Below are positions 1 through 5,958 of a stretch of 7,118 bases of DNA, piece by piece. The translations under genes and the position numbers were made by a program. The stretch's first letter is position 1. The number at the start of each line of letters is the position of its first letter. The notes below the pieces were generated by a model. The model was not told where the DNA came from, made no database searches, and saw nothing but the letters and a program-made list of their open reading frames with translations. Source of the stretch: TMP-24 sp964600685 (GTDB lineage: Bacteria > Pseudomonadota > Alphaproteobacteria > Rhodobacterales > Rhodobacteraceae); NCBI GenBank assembly GCA_964600685.1, contig CAZRKU010000125.1:1-7118 (forward strand). Direction: 5' to 3'.

Positions 1-1
1 C

Positions 2-385
2 CTCGTCATCTTCGTCTTGGTGATGCGTCTCCTCGGCTGGCCGAACCGGATGGGAACGTTCAACGTCTGGATCAACCTGCCGACTTTCGATCCGACGACC
101 GGCGGCGATGTGGTGGAAAGGCTGAACCGCGATTCCCGCTTCAACATCGCGCTTGGCTTCCTGCTGCCCTTCCTTCTGCCGCTTGCCATGAAACTCGCGT
201 CACTCTCCTTCTCGCCGGTGACGCTTGAAAGCCCCCACACCATGATCTGGACGATGAGCGCATGGGCCTTCCTTCCCGCCAGCCTTTTCATGCGCGGCAT
301 CGCCATGGGCCGTGTTGCCCGGATGATCGCCGACAAACGCCGCACCCTGGGCAAGACCGCCGAAGCCGCCTTGCAGCCGGCCTGA
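2..385 (+). CDS. Membrane protein of unknown function, C-terminal part (5' end outside window)
   Basis: The frame is open from the window edge and ends at TGA 383-385, so 127 residues of a longer protein are visible. No family is recognised. Two hydrophobic stretches are seen: one around FNIALGFLLPFLLPLAM (roughly visible residues 48-64) and one around the segment MIWTMSAWAFLPASLF (roughly 82-97). Between them is a short segment, SFSPVTLESPHT, and after them a basic tail (RGIAMGRVARMIADKRR). This looks like two membrane helices with a positively charged end, which by the positive-inside rule would face the cytoplasm. Third codon positions are G/C rich to the end, supporting real coding. Its last codons overlap the upstream part of the next open frame. 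It is probably co-transcribed with that gene and possibly with leuB. A TTG/GTG/ATG cluster at 17-25 could act as an internal start, but the frame is already coding before it. Confidence 0.6.
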   Translation, partial: LVIFVLVMRLLGWPNRMGTFNVWINLPTFDPTTGGDVVERLNRDSRFNIALGFLLPFLLPLAMKLASLSFSPVTLESPHTMIWTMSAWAFLPASLFMRGIAMGRVARMIADKRRTLGKTAEAALQPA

Positions 386-1443
386 TCGCCTTGCTGCTGA
401 CGGTCGGCACGGCGCAGGCCGAACGGCTGCGCATCGCCACCTACAACGCCGATCTGTCGCGCAAGGGACCGGGCCTTCTGGCGCGCGATCTGGCTTCGGG
501 CGAAGACCCGCAGAGCGCGGCCGTCGTCAGGGTCATCGCCGCCGCGGACGCCGATCTCCTGCTGCTGACCGAAGTGGACTGGGACCGCGACCACACTGCG
601 CTTTCGGCATTGCAGTCCGCACTTGCGGCCGCGGGTGCGTCCTATCCCTTCGCCTATGCGCCGCAGCCGAACAGCGGCCTGCCGACCGGCCTCGACCTCG
701 ACGGCGACGGCAAGTCCGGCGGTCCGCGCGATGCGCAAGGTTATGGCCGTTTTCCCGGCCATCGCGGTATGGCGCTCCTGTCGCGCCTGCCGATCGAGGC
801 GGAGGCCGCGCGTGACTTTTCCGCCCTGCTCTGGCGCGACCTGCCGGGGGGGCGCTTGCCGCAGGCCGGACTGCCGGAGGCGGCGGCACCCCTGCTTCGC
901 CTTTCGACCACCGGCCATTGGGACGTGCCGGTGATCCTGCCCGGCGGCGGACGGCTGCGCCTTCTCGCCTGGTCGGCCAGCCCGCCGGCCTTCAGGCCGC
1001 TCGCCGCCAACATCGCCCGCAACCATGACGAGGCCGCCTTCTGGACCCTCTATCTGAACGGCGCGCTGCCCTGGTCCGCGCCGCAAGCACCCTTCGTCCT
1101 TCTGGGCGATGCCAACAGCGATCCGGCGGACGGGTCCGGTGATCCGGCGGCAATGCGCGCGCTTCTCGCCGATCCCCGCCTGACCGACCCCCAACCCGCC
1201 AGCCCCGGCGGGGCCGCCGCCGCGCTGCCGGACAAGGCCGGCGATCCCGCGCTCGACACCGCCGACTGGGCGGAAAACCGCAATGTGCGCGACAATCTCA
1301 GGGTCGACTACGTCCTGCCGTCGGCGGACCTGAAAGTGGTGGGGCAGGGTGTCCTCTGGCCCTCGCCCGGTGATCCGCTCGCGCCGGTCGTCAAGGCGGC
1401 CTCGCCCCATCGTCTTGTCTGGATCGACGTCGAAATCCCCTGA
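262..1443 (+). CDS. Exported endonuclease/exonuclease/phosphatase (EEP) family protein
   Basis: The fold is that of the DNase I / exonuclease III / phosphodiesterase (EEP) superfamily, metal-dependent enzymes that cleave phosphodiesters; the substrate is not predictable. Numbering from ATG 262: RIATYNADL (57-65, with metal-site Asn62), LLLTEVDWD (100-108, catalytic Glu104), GHRGMALLSR (166-175), LLGDANSD (280-287, Asp283 and Asn285), RVDYVLP (347-353, Asp349) and SPH (381-383, the final histidine). All main EEP positions are therefore present. A DxDxDG calcium-like loop lies at 145-150. A secretion signal is evident: RRSR, then the hydrophobic LAAGLIALLLTVGT, then AQA before Glu54, suggesting a periplasmic product. 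The start is uncertain. ATG 262 overlaps the preceding gene by 124 nt and gives an unusually long leader, while CTG 382 or TTG 391 would remove the basic part of the signal. Function is confident at superfamily level only. Confidence 0.85.
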   Translation: MGLPSRQPFHARHRHGPCCPDDRRQTPHPGQDRRSRLAAGLIALLLTVGTAQAERLRIATYNADLSRKGPGLLARDLASGEDPQSAAVVRVIAAADADLLLLTEVDWDRDHTALSALQSALAAAGASYPFAYAPQPNSGLPTGLDLDGDGKSGGPRDAQGYGRFPGHRGMALLSRLPIEAEAARDFSALLWRDLPGGRLPQAGLPEAAAPLLRLSTTGHWDVPVILPGGGRLRLLAWSASPPAFRPLAANIARNHDEAAFWTLYLNGALPWSAPQAPFVLLGDANSDPADGSGDPAAMRALLADPRLTDPQPASPGGAAAALPDKAGDPALDTADWAENRNVRDNLRVDYVLPSADLKVVGQGVLWPSPGDPLAPVVKAASPHRLVWIDVEIP

Positions 1444-1448
1444 TCCGC

Positions 1449-1477
1449 TTGACGCTCCGACGCGCATTGGCTAGGCG
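1449..1477 (+). promoter_or_regulatory. Possible sigma-70-type promoter for leuB
   Basis: TTGACG at 1449-1454 is followed by exactly 17 bp and TAGGCG at 1472-1477. The -35 matches the consensus in five of six positions; the -10 is poor, matching only its first two bases. It lies just after the stop of the EEP gene and 37 bp before the leuB start, so it could give leuB its own transcript. This rests on spacing and one good hexamer only. Confidence 0.3.
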
Positions 1478-1500
1478 CGGGGCGCGCGCAGGTTTACACC

Positions 1501-1508
1501 AAAGGAGT
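1501..1508 (+). promoter_or_regulatory. Strong ribosome-binding site fixing the TTG start of leuB
   Basis: AAAGGAGT lies 6-7 nt before the TTG at 1515, a near-perfect Shine-Dalgarno sequence at ideal spacing. No ATG or GTG in this frame lies near it. The conserved LeuB N-terminus (NPSLLILAGDGIGPE) begins right after the TTG, so the site settles the start. Confidence 0.85.
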
Positions 1509-1514
1509 CCGACC

Positions 1515-2621
1515 TTGGCCAATCCCTCCCTCCTCATCCTCGCCGGTGACGGCATCGGTCCCGAAGTGATGGCCGAGGTGAAAAAGATCATCGGCTGGTT
1601 CGGGGCCAAACGCGGGGTCAAGTTCGATGTCAGCGAGGATCTGGTCGGCGGCTGCGCCTATGACAAATACGGCACGCCCCTGCACGACGATACGATGGCC
1701 AAGGCGCAGGCGGTGGATGCGGTGCTTCTCGGCGCGGTCGGCGGCCCGAAATACGACAAGCTCGATTTCAGCGTGAAGCCCGAGCGCGGGCTGCTGCGTC
1801 TGCGGAAGGAGATGGATCTCTATTCCAACCTCCGCCCCGCCCAGTGCTTCGACGCGCTCGCCGATTTTTCCAGCCTCAAGAAAGAGGTCGTCGCGGGCCT
1901 TGATATCGTCATCGTCCGCGAACTCACCTCCGGGGTCTATTTCGGCGAACCGCGCGGCATCTTCACCGAAGGCAACGAGCGCGTGGGCATCAACACCCAG
2001 CGCTACACCGAATCCGAGATTGCCCGCGTCGCCCGGTCGGCTTTTGAGCTGGCCCGCCGTCGCGGCAACAAGGTCTGCTCGATGGAGAAGGCCAATGTGA
2101 TGGAGAGTGGCATCCTGTGGCGCGAGGTCGTGCAGGAGGTGCATGACAAGGAATACCCGGATGTCGCGCTGTCGCACATGTATGCCGACGCCGGCGCGAT
2201 GCAGCTGTGCCGCTGGCCGAAGCAGTTCGACGTGATCGTGACCGACAACCTTTTCGGCGACCTTCTGTCGGACGCCGCCGCGATGCTGACCGGCTCGCTC
2301 GGCATGTTGCCCTCCGCCTCGCTCGGCGCGCCGATGGCCAACGGCCGGCCGAAGGCGCTTTACGAACCCGTGCACGGCTCGGCCCCCGACATCGCGGGTC
2401 AGGGCAAGGCCAACCCGATCGCCTGTATCCTCTCCTTCGCCATGGCGCTGCGCTACAGCTTCGACATGGGCGCGGACGCGGAGCGGGTGGAGAAGGCGGT
2501 GGAGAAGGTGCTGGCCGACGGCGTGCGCACCGCCGATCTGATGGGGCCCGAGGGCGGCAAGCCGGTCTCGACCGGCCAGATGGGCGATGCGATCATCGCG
2601 GCACTCGACGCGAGCCTTTGA
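1515..2621 (+). CDS. leuB: 3-isopropylmalate dehydrogenase (LeuB)
   Basis: This cytoplasmic enzyme oxidatively decarboxylates (2R,3S)-3-isopropylmalate with NAD+ to 2-oxoisocaproate, the third step specific to leucine synthesis. The product is 368 residues, normal for the family. Signatures in order: LAGDGIGPEV (9-18); substrate-binding arginines 97 (in LRLRKEMDL), 107 (NLRP) and 135 (VRELTSG); Tyr142 in GVYFGEPRG; Lys192 in SMEKANVMESG; the metal-binding aspartates 225 (HMYAD), 249 (FGD) and 253 (LSD); and the NAD-binding loop HGSAPDIAGQGKANP (287-301). The spacings of these residues agree with the Thermus LeuB pattern as I know it. The NAD loop and the arginine set favour LeuB over isocitrate dehydrogenase. 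The start is TTG, chosen from the strong ribosome-binding site and the family N-terminus; a frame open from 1449 only adds an unconserved leader. Neighbouring leu genes, if any, would lie upstream of the window. Confidence 0.97.
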   Translation: MANPSLLILAGDGIGPEVMAEVKKIIGWFGAKRGVKFDVSEDLVGGCAYDKYGTPLHDDTMAKAQAVDAVLLGAVGGPKYDKLDFSVKPERGLLRLRKEMDLYSNLRPAQCFDALADFSSLKKEVVAGLDIVIVRELTSGVYFGEPRGIFTEGNERVGINTQRYTESEIARVARSAFELARRRGNKVCSMEKANVMESGILWREVVQEVHDKEYPDVALSHMYADAGAMQLCRWPKQFDVIVTDNLFGDLLSDAAAMLTGSLGMLPSASLGAPMANGRPKALYEPVHGSAPDIAGQGKANPIACILSFAMALRYSFDMGADAERVEKAVEKVLADGVRTADLMGPEGGKPVSTGQMGDAIIAALDASL

Positions 2622-2628
2622 CGGAGGC

Positions 2629-2647
2629 GGGGGGCGTCAGTCCCCCT
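2629..2647. terminator. Short G-C hairpin between convergent leuB and ispB
   Basis: Five or six G residues (2629-2634) and five C residues (2642-2646) flank the 7-nt loop CGTCAGT, giving a 5-bp G-C stem in the 25-bp gap between two converging stop codons. There is no T-tract on either side, so intrinsic termination is doubtful. It may only slow polymerase or protect 3' ends. Confidence 0.25.
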
Positions 2648-3648
2648 CAGCGCACCCTTGCCACGACATAGTCGGCCAGGTCGGCCAGCATGTCGCGCAG
2701 GTCGTGCGCGGGCAGTTCCGCAAGCGCCGCCCTGGCCTTCGCCGCCCAGTCCAGCGCCTCGGCCCGTGTCGCCTCCATCGCGCCATGGCGGGCCAGAAGC
2801 CGCATCGCCTCCTCCAGGTCGCCCGCCTGCTGATCGCCCTTTTCGATGACCCGTTCCCAGAAGGCGCGCTCAGCCGCATCGGCCCTGGCCACCGCCTTGA
2901 TCACCGGCAGCGTCAGTTTCCGTTCACGGAAATCATCGCCCACATTCTTGCCGATCACCGCGCTCGACCCGCCGTAATCCAGCAGATCATCGACGATCTG
3001 GAAGGCGATCCCCAGCGCATCGCCATAGGTGCGCAGCGCGTCCACCTGCGACTCGGGTGCCGCCGCAATCACGCCGCCCACCTCGGTCGCCGCCGAAAAC
3101 AGCGCCGCCGTCTTGCCGCGCACGACTTGCAGATAGATCCGCTCATCCGTCGCCAGGTCCTGCGCGGCGGTCAGTTGCAGCACCTCGCCCTCGGCAATCG
3201 TCGCGGACGCATTGGCGAGAATGTCGAGCACCCGCAGCGACCCGGTTTCGACCATCAACTGGAACGACCGCGAGAACAGATAGTCCCCCACCAGAACCGA
3301 AGACTTGTTGTCCCACAGCAGGTTCGCAGTGGGCCTGCCCCGGCGCTGGCGGCTTTCGTCGACCACATCGTCATGCAAAAGCGTCGCGGTGTGGATGAAC
3401 TCCACCGTCGCCGCCAGATGCACATGATACGGCCCGCCATAACCGCACATCCGCGCCGTGGCGAGCGTCAGCATGGGCCTGAGACGCTTGCCGCCCGCCT
3501 CCACCAGATGCGCCGTCACTTCCGGAATACGCGGCGCATGTTCGGATGCCATCCGTGCGCGGATCAGCGCATTCACCCGATCCATGTCGCCGGACAGATA
3601 GGCATTCAGCCGGTCATGGGGTTTACGTGAAGCCTCGTCCAAACTCAT
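2647..3648 (-). CDS. ispB: Long-chain (octaprenyl/decaprenyl) polyprenyl diphosphate synthase
   Basis: This all-trans prenyltransferase adds isopentenyl diphosphate units to an allylic primer to make the ubiquinone side chain. The product is 333 residues, typical of the family. Motifs: GGKRLRP (52-58, diphosphate binding), first aspartate-rich motif DDVVD (93-97), RGKTAALF (178-185), second aspartate-rich motif DDLLD (220-224) and GKNVGDDFRERKLTLP (233-248). The residue five before the first Asp is alanine (Ala88), not an aromatic. Small residues there are associated with long products, which argues against farnesyl or geranylgeranyl synthase. Decaprenyl is likely because Rhodobacterales use ubiquinone-10, but chain length cannot be read directly. 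The start is ATG 3648, giving MSLDEASRKPHDRL, with a weak GGAAG 4 nt upstream. The frame is open 17 codons further to 3699, but those residues look unconserved and cover the intergenic region. It is divergent from the DUF2007 gene (71-bp gap, no clear promoter seen). Confidence 0.95.
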   Translation of the reverse strand: MSLDEASRKPHDRLNAYLSGDMDRVNALIRARMASEHAPRIPEVTAHLVEAGGKRLRPMLTLATARMCGYGGPYHVHLAATVEFIHTATLLHDDVVDESRQRRGRPTANLLWDNKSSVLVGDYLFSRSFQLMVETGSLRVLDILANASATIAEGEVLQLTAAQDLATDERIYLQVVRGKTAALFSAATEVGGVIAAAPESQVDALRTYGDALGIAFQIVDDLLDYGGSSAVIGKNVGDDFRERKLTLPVIKAVARADAAERAFWERVIEKGDQQAGDLEEAMRLLARHGAMEATRAEALDWAAKARAALAELPAHDLRDMLADLADYVVARVR

Positions 3649-3719
3649 TTCGCTTCCGGGCCCTCGAAATTTGCCGTTCCAGCCGTGACTTTTCCGCAAA
3701 GGGTCTTAAGTCTTGGCCT

Positions 3720-3941
3720 ATGAAAGAACTTTTGCGCACCAACGACCCGACAGAGATCGCCTTTGCAACCGCCCTTCTGGATGGCGAGGGTATAGCGGTC
3801 TTTGAACTGGACGTCCACATGAGCCTCCTCGAAGGCACCGTGGGCGTTTTGCCGCGCCGCCTGATGGTGGCGGACCGCGACCTGTTCCTGGCCCGCGTGG
3901 TCTTGCGCGACAACGGGCTGGATCCTTCCCCCGATGTCTGA
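3720..3941 (+). CDS. DUF2007 small protein (putative signal-transducing protein family)
   Basis: This 73-residue soluble protein resembles the DUF2007 family. It begins MKELLRTNDPTEIAFATALL, has a core MSLLEGTVGVLPRRLMV (34-50), and ends with a helix (DRDLFLARVVLRDNGL) typical of these ferredoxin-like small domains. The biochemical role of the family is not established; the name 'putative signal-transducing' comes from database labelling. The start is ATG 3720, chosen because the conserved N-terminus begins there. No good ribosome-binding site is visible: the only purine run, AAAGGG near 3698-3703, is about 16 nt away. The stop overlaps the start of the methyltransferase gene by 8 nt, so the two are probably translated together, and DUF2007 may modulate or partner with that enzyme (inference). 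The frame is open upstream to 3546, but that part lies antisense to ispB and is not conserved. Confidence 0.85.
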   Translation: MKELLRTNDPTEIAFATALLDGEGIAVFELDVHMSLLEGTVGVLPRRLMVADRDLFLARVVLRDNGLDPSPDV

Positions 3942-4692
3942 GCCGGCAACCACCGATGACGGCTTTCTGGGCGGGCGGCTCCGCATCCTGCAACCCCGCG
4001 TGGGCTACCGGGCCGCGACCGATCCGGTGCTGCTGGCGGCGGCCACACCCGCAAGGCCGGGCCAGAGCGTCCTGGAACTGGGCTGCGGCGCCGGCGTCGC
4101 GAGCCTCTGCCTTCTGTCGCGGGTGCCCGGCCTCGCGGCCGGGGGGATCGAACGGCAACCCGCCTATGCGGCGCTGGCCCGCCGGAATGCCGAACGGAAT
4201 GACCTGAGCCTGACGGTGACCGAGGCCGATCTGGCGCACCTGCCCGCAGCGATGCGCGCGACGTCCTTCGATCATGTCATCGCCAATCCGCCCTATTTCC
4301 GCACCGGCGACGGCACCATTGCCGACGATCCGGGCCGCGAAGCCGCCTTTCGCGAGGAAACGCCGCTCGACCAGTGGATCGACGCGGGCCTGCGCCGTCT
4401 GGTGCCGGGCGGCTGGCTGACCATGATCCACCTGACCGACCGGCTGGGCGACATCCTGACCGCGCTGGGAAGTCGGGCAGGCAACATCGCCATCCTGCCG
4501 GTCGCGCCCCGTGCCGGCCGCCCCGCCAGCCGGGTGATCGTCCGGGCGCGCAAGGGGGCGAAGACGCCCCTGACGCTCCTCGCCCCCTTCGTCCTGCATG
4601 ACGGGGCCGAACATCTGCGCGACGGTGACGATTTCAGCGCCGCCGCCCGCGCCGTCCTGCGCGATGGCGCGCCCTTGCCGGGTTTCGGCTGA
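3934..4692 (+). CDS. N6-adenine methyltransferase, TrmN6/YfiC-like (COG4123)
   Basis: This is a class I S-adenosylmethionine-dependent methyltransferase of 252 residues. Motifs: the N-terminal GYRAATDPVLLAAA (24-37), typical of the TrmN6/YfiC group; SAM-binding motif I LELGCGAG (47-54); the acidic residue Glu73 ending strand 2 (GIERQP); and the catalytic NPPY (118-121) of N6-adenine or glutamine methyltransferases. An xPGG turn (VPGGWL) follows near 158-163. By family, the likely reaction is methylation of an adenine base; E. coli YfiC acts on A37 of tRNA-Val. In alphaproteobacteria the target is unproven, and another RNA or a protein glutamine is possible. Its ATG overlaps the DUF2007 stop by 8 nt, implying translational coupling. 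No recognisable terminator follows its stop. Confidence 0.88.
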   Translation: MSEPATTDDGFLGGRLRILQPRVGYRAATDPVLLAAATPARPGQSVLELGCGAGVASLCLLSRVPGLAAGGIERQPAYAALARRNAERNDLSLTVTEADLAHLPAAMRATSFDHVIANPPYFRTGDGTIADDPGREAAFREETPLDQWIDAGLRRLVPGGWLTMIHLTDRLGDILTALGSRAGNIAILPVAPRAGRPASRVIVRARKGAKTPLTLLAPFVLHDGAEHLRDGDDFSAAARAVLRDGAPLPGFG

Positions 4693-4767
4693 TCCCCGGC
4701 AGGCTTCCGCCCCCGCCCATTTGCCGCAGCATTTGATTCGTTCTTTCTGGTGACACGACTCGGGGAA

Positions 4768-4795
4768 TGTGATGGGATTGTGACATGGGTTCACA
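4768..4795. promoter_or_regulatory. Possible operator: repeated TGTGA half-sites upstream of the DUF465 gene
   Basis: TGTGA occurs at 4768-4772 and 4779-4783, exactly 11 bp apart (about one helical turn), and its complement TCACA at 4791-4795. The last two form a 5-bp inverted repeat with a 7-bp spacer. A related GTGACA lies at 4750-4755. The half-sites resemble those of CRP/FNR-type regulators, but CRP uses a 6-bp spacer, so the regulator is not assignable. The remaining stretch 4693-4810 holds no other recognisable signal apart from the ribosome-binding site GAGGAG at 4799-4804. Confidence 0.22.
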
Positions 4796-4810
4796 GCAGA
4801 GGAGCAAGGA

Positions 4811-4978
4811 ATGTCACTCGATTCGCACCTGCAGGAGCTTCAGAAAAAGCACCAGCATCTGTCCGAAGCCGTCGAAGCCGCCCAGCGCAGTCCCAGTGTC
4901 GATGACCTGGTGATTGCCGACCTCAAGAAGCAGAAACTGAAACTCAAGGAAGAAATCGGTCGCCTCAGCCGGGTTTGA
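4811..4978 (+). CDS. DUF465 / YdcH-like small coiled-coil protein
   Basis: This is a 55-residue protein beginning MSLDSHLQELQKKHQHL and ending KEEIGRLSRV. It is highly charged, lacks a membrane segment, and consists of two amphipathic helices (about 4-25 and 31-53) joined by a turn, RSPSVDD. The second helix carries the run DLKKQKLKLKEEI. This matches the DUF465 (YdcH) family, which has about this length, an antiparallel helical hairpin and no known function. The start is well supported: GAGGAG at 4799-4804 lies 6 nt upstream of the ATG. The gene is alone in its orientation after a 118-bp gap, so it probably has its own promoter. Its last 14 bp overlap, tail to tail, the 3' end of the transporter gene on the other strand. 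Confidence 0.88.
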   Translation: MSLDSHLQELQKKHQHLSEAVEAAQRSPSVDDLVIADLKKQKLKLKEEIGRLSRV

Positions 4979-5855
4979 CCGTCCGGTCCCGCCGGGCGTG
5001 CGCGCTGGCCCAGGCGGCCAGCCCCGCCCCGGCGGTGATCAGCGCCGCCGCCAGCCCGATCCGGGCTGAGGCCTCGGCAAATCCGGCAGCCACCAGCGCC
5101 AGCGTCGACAAGAGCGGGGCCGCATAGGACAGCGTGCCCAGAAGCTGGATGTCGCCCTTCTTCACCCCCAGATCCCAGAGATAGAAGGCCAGCCCCACCG
5201 GCCCCAGTCCCAGCGCCAGCACGCTGAGCCAGCCTGCGGTCCCCACCGGCCAGACCGTCACCTCCAGCGCCAGATGGCACAGCGCCGACAGCACCGCCGT
5301 GCCCAGGCAGAACACCGCGACCGAGGCCGTGGGCACCGACCCGAGACGGCGCGACAGCACCGAATAGCCCGCCCAGGTCAGCGCCGCCGCGCCCGCGAAC
5401 GCAAAGCCGATCATCGCCCCCTCGCCGCCGCCGATCCCCTTGCCCAGCACCAGAAGTGCCGTGCCGATGAACGACAGAAGCGCGCCCAGAACGTGAAGGA
5501 CCGTCAGCCTTTCCCCCGGCATCAGCCCCGACAGGACCACGATCAACAGCGGCCAGAGATAGCTGATCAGCCCTGCCTCTGCCGCGGGTGCCAACCGCAG
5601 GGCCGAAAAATACAGGAAATGATAGCCGAAAAGCCCAAGCGTCCCGAACAGATAGACCCGCCAGCCCACGCCCCTCAACTGCCCGAAGCCGCCGGTCGCG
5701 GCGATCCAGGCAAGGCCGACCAGACCGCCGATGCTGAAGGTCAGCGCATTGAGGAGAAACGGCGGCACCGGGGCCGAGCCGACCGTGAAAAGCGCCAGAA
5801 GCGACCAGAGCGCGATCGCGCCCGATCCGATCAAAGTGGCCTTCGCCCGCGCCAT
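4965..5855 (-). CDS. EamA/DMT-superfamily transporter, YddG-like exporter
   Basis: This 296-residue inner-membrane protein of the drug/metabolite transporter superfamily has ten hydrophobic segments in two EamA halves (about 1-137 and 148-284) and a basic C-terminus (ARRDRTVKPG). The start, KATLIGSGAIALWS, the segment EAGLISYLWPLLIV (93-106) and the second-half stretch LGTLSYAAPLLST (239-251) resemble E. coli YddG, an aromatic amino acid exporter. That suggests metabolite or amino acid export, but substrate assignment in this superfamily is unreliable. The start is ATG 5855, with GGAGGGG at 5859-5865 just upstream. A longer open frame to 6017 would run through the phbB terminator and into phbB, and its residues are not membrane-like. 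No promoter is evident in 5856-5912, so expression may partly depend on read-through from phbB. Confidence 0.92.
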   Translation of the reverse strand: MARAKATLIGSGAIALWSLLALFTVGSAPVPPFLLNALTFSIGGLVGLAWIAATGGFGQLRGVGWRVYLFGTLGLFGYHFLYFSALRLAPAAEAGLISYLWPLLIVVLSGLMPGERLTVLHVLGALLSFIGTALLVLGKGIGGGEGAMIGFAFAGAAALTWAGYSVLSRRLGSVPTASVAVFCLGTAVLSALCHLALEVTVWPVGTAGWLSVLALGLGPVGLAFYLWDLGVKKGDIQLLGTLSYAAPLLSTLALVAAGFAEASARIGLAAALITAGAGLAAWASAHARRDRTVKPG

Positions 5856-5912
5856 CTTCCCCTCCGCACGTCTCACGGCTTCTTCGCCCGGCGCGCCGGT
5901 GGCGGCAAGCAG

Positions 5913-5939
5913 AAAGGCCCGCCGGTCAGGCGGGCCCTT
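5913..5939 (-). terminator. Rho-independent terminator after phbB
   Basis: Read on the minus strand, GGCCCGCC and GGCGGGCC form a perfect 8-bp stem around the loop TGACC. It is extended by a G-U and two A-U pairs, and followed by TTTCTGCTT. It begins 20 nt after the phbB stop and 58 nt before the transporter start, the right place to end the phbA-phbB transcript. The T-tract is short and interrupted, so some read-through into the transporter gene is plausible. Confidence 0.7.
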
Positions 5940-5958
5940 GCACCAAAAACGGGGCCGA

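Noticed and set aside
1449..1514. N-terminal extension of LeuB from TTG 1449
   Set aside because: It contains the ribosome-binding site of the TTG at 1515 and encodes an unconserved basic leader not expected in LeuB.
1494..2375. 293-codon minus-strand frame opposite leuB
   Set aside because: It mirrors the leuB codon pattern; its Ala/Gly/His-rich composition has no domain, while leuB on the other strand is unambiguous.
2587..3630. 347-codon plus-strand frame opposite the polyprenyl synthase
   Set aside because: It is Arg/His/Gln-rich shadow sequence; the minus strand carries all prenyl synthase motifs in order.
3649..3719. Promoters in the 71-bp gap between ispB and the DUF2007 gene
   Set aside because: Promoters for both directions must be near, but TTGCCG at 3671 and minus-strand TTGCGG near 3696 lack any acceptable -10 at 16-18 bp, so I do not call one.
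3718..4794. Long open frame on the minus strand (358 codons) opposite the DUF2007 and methyltransferase genes
   Set aside because: It is antisense to two genes with clear family motifs, has low-complexity Gly/Ala/Arg/Gln composition typical of high-GC shadow frames, and no recognisable domain or ribosome-binding site.
4779..4795. A canonical CRP site
   Set aside because: The arms are TGTGA and TCACA, but the spacer is 7 bp instead of 6; reported only as an unassigned possible operator.
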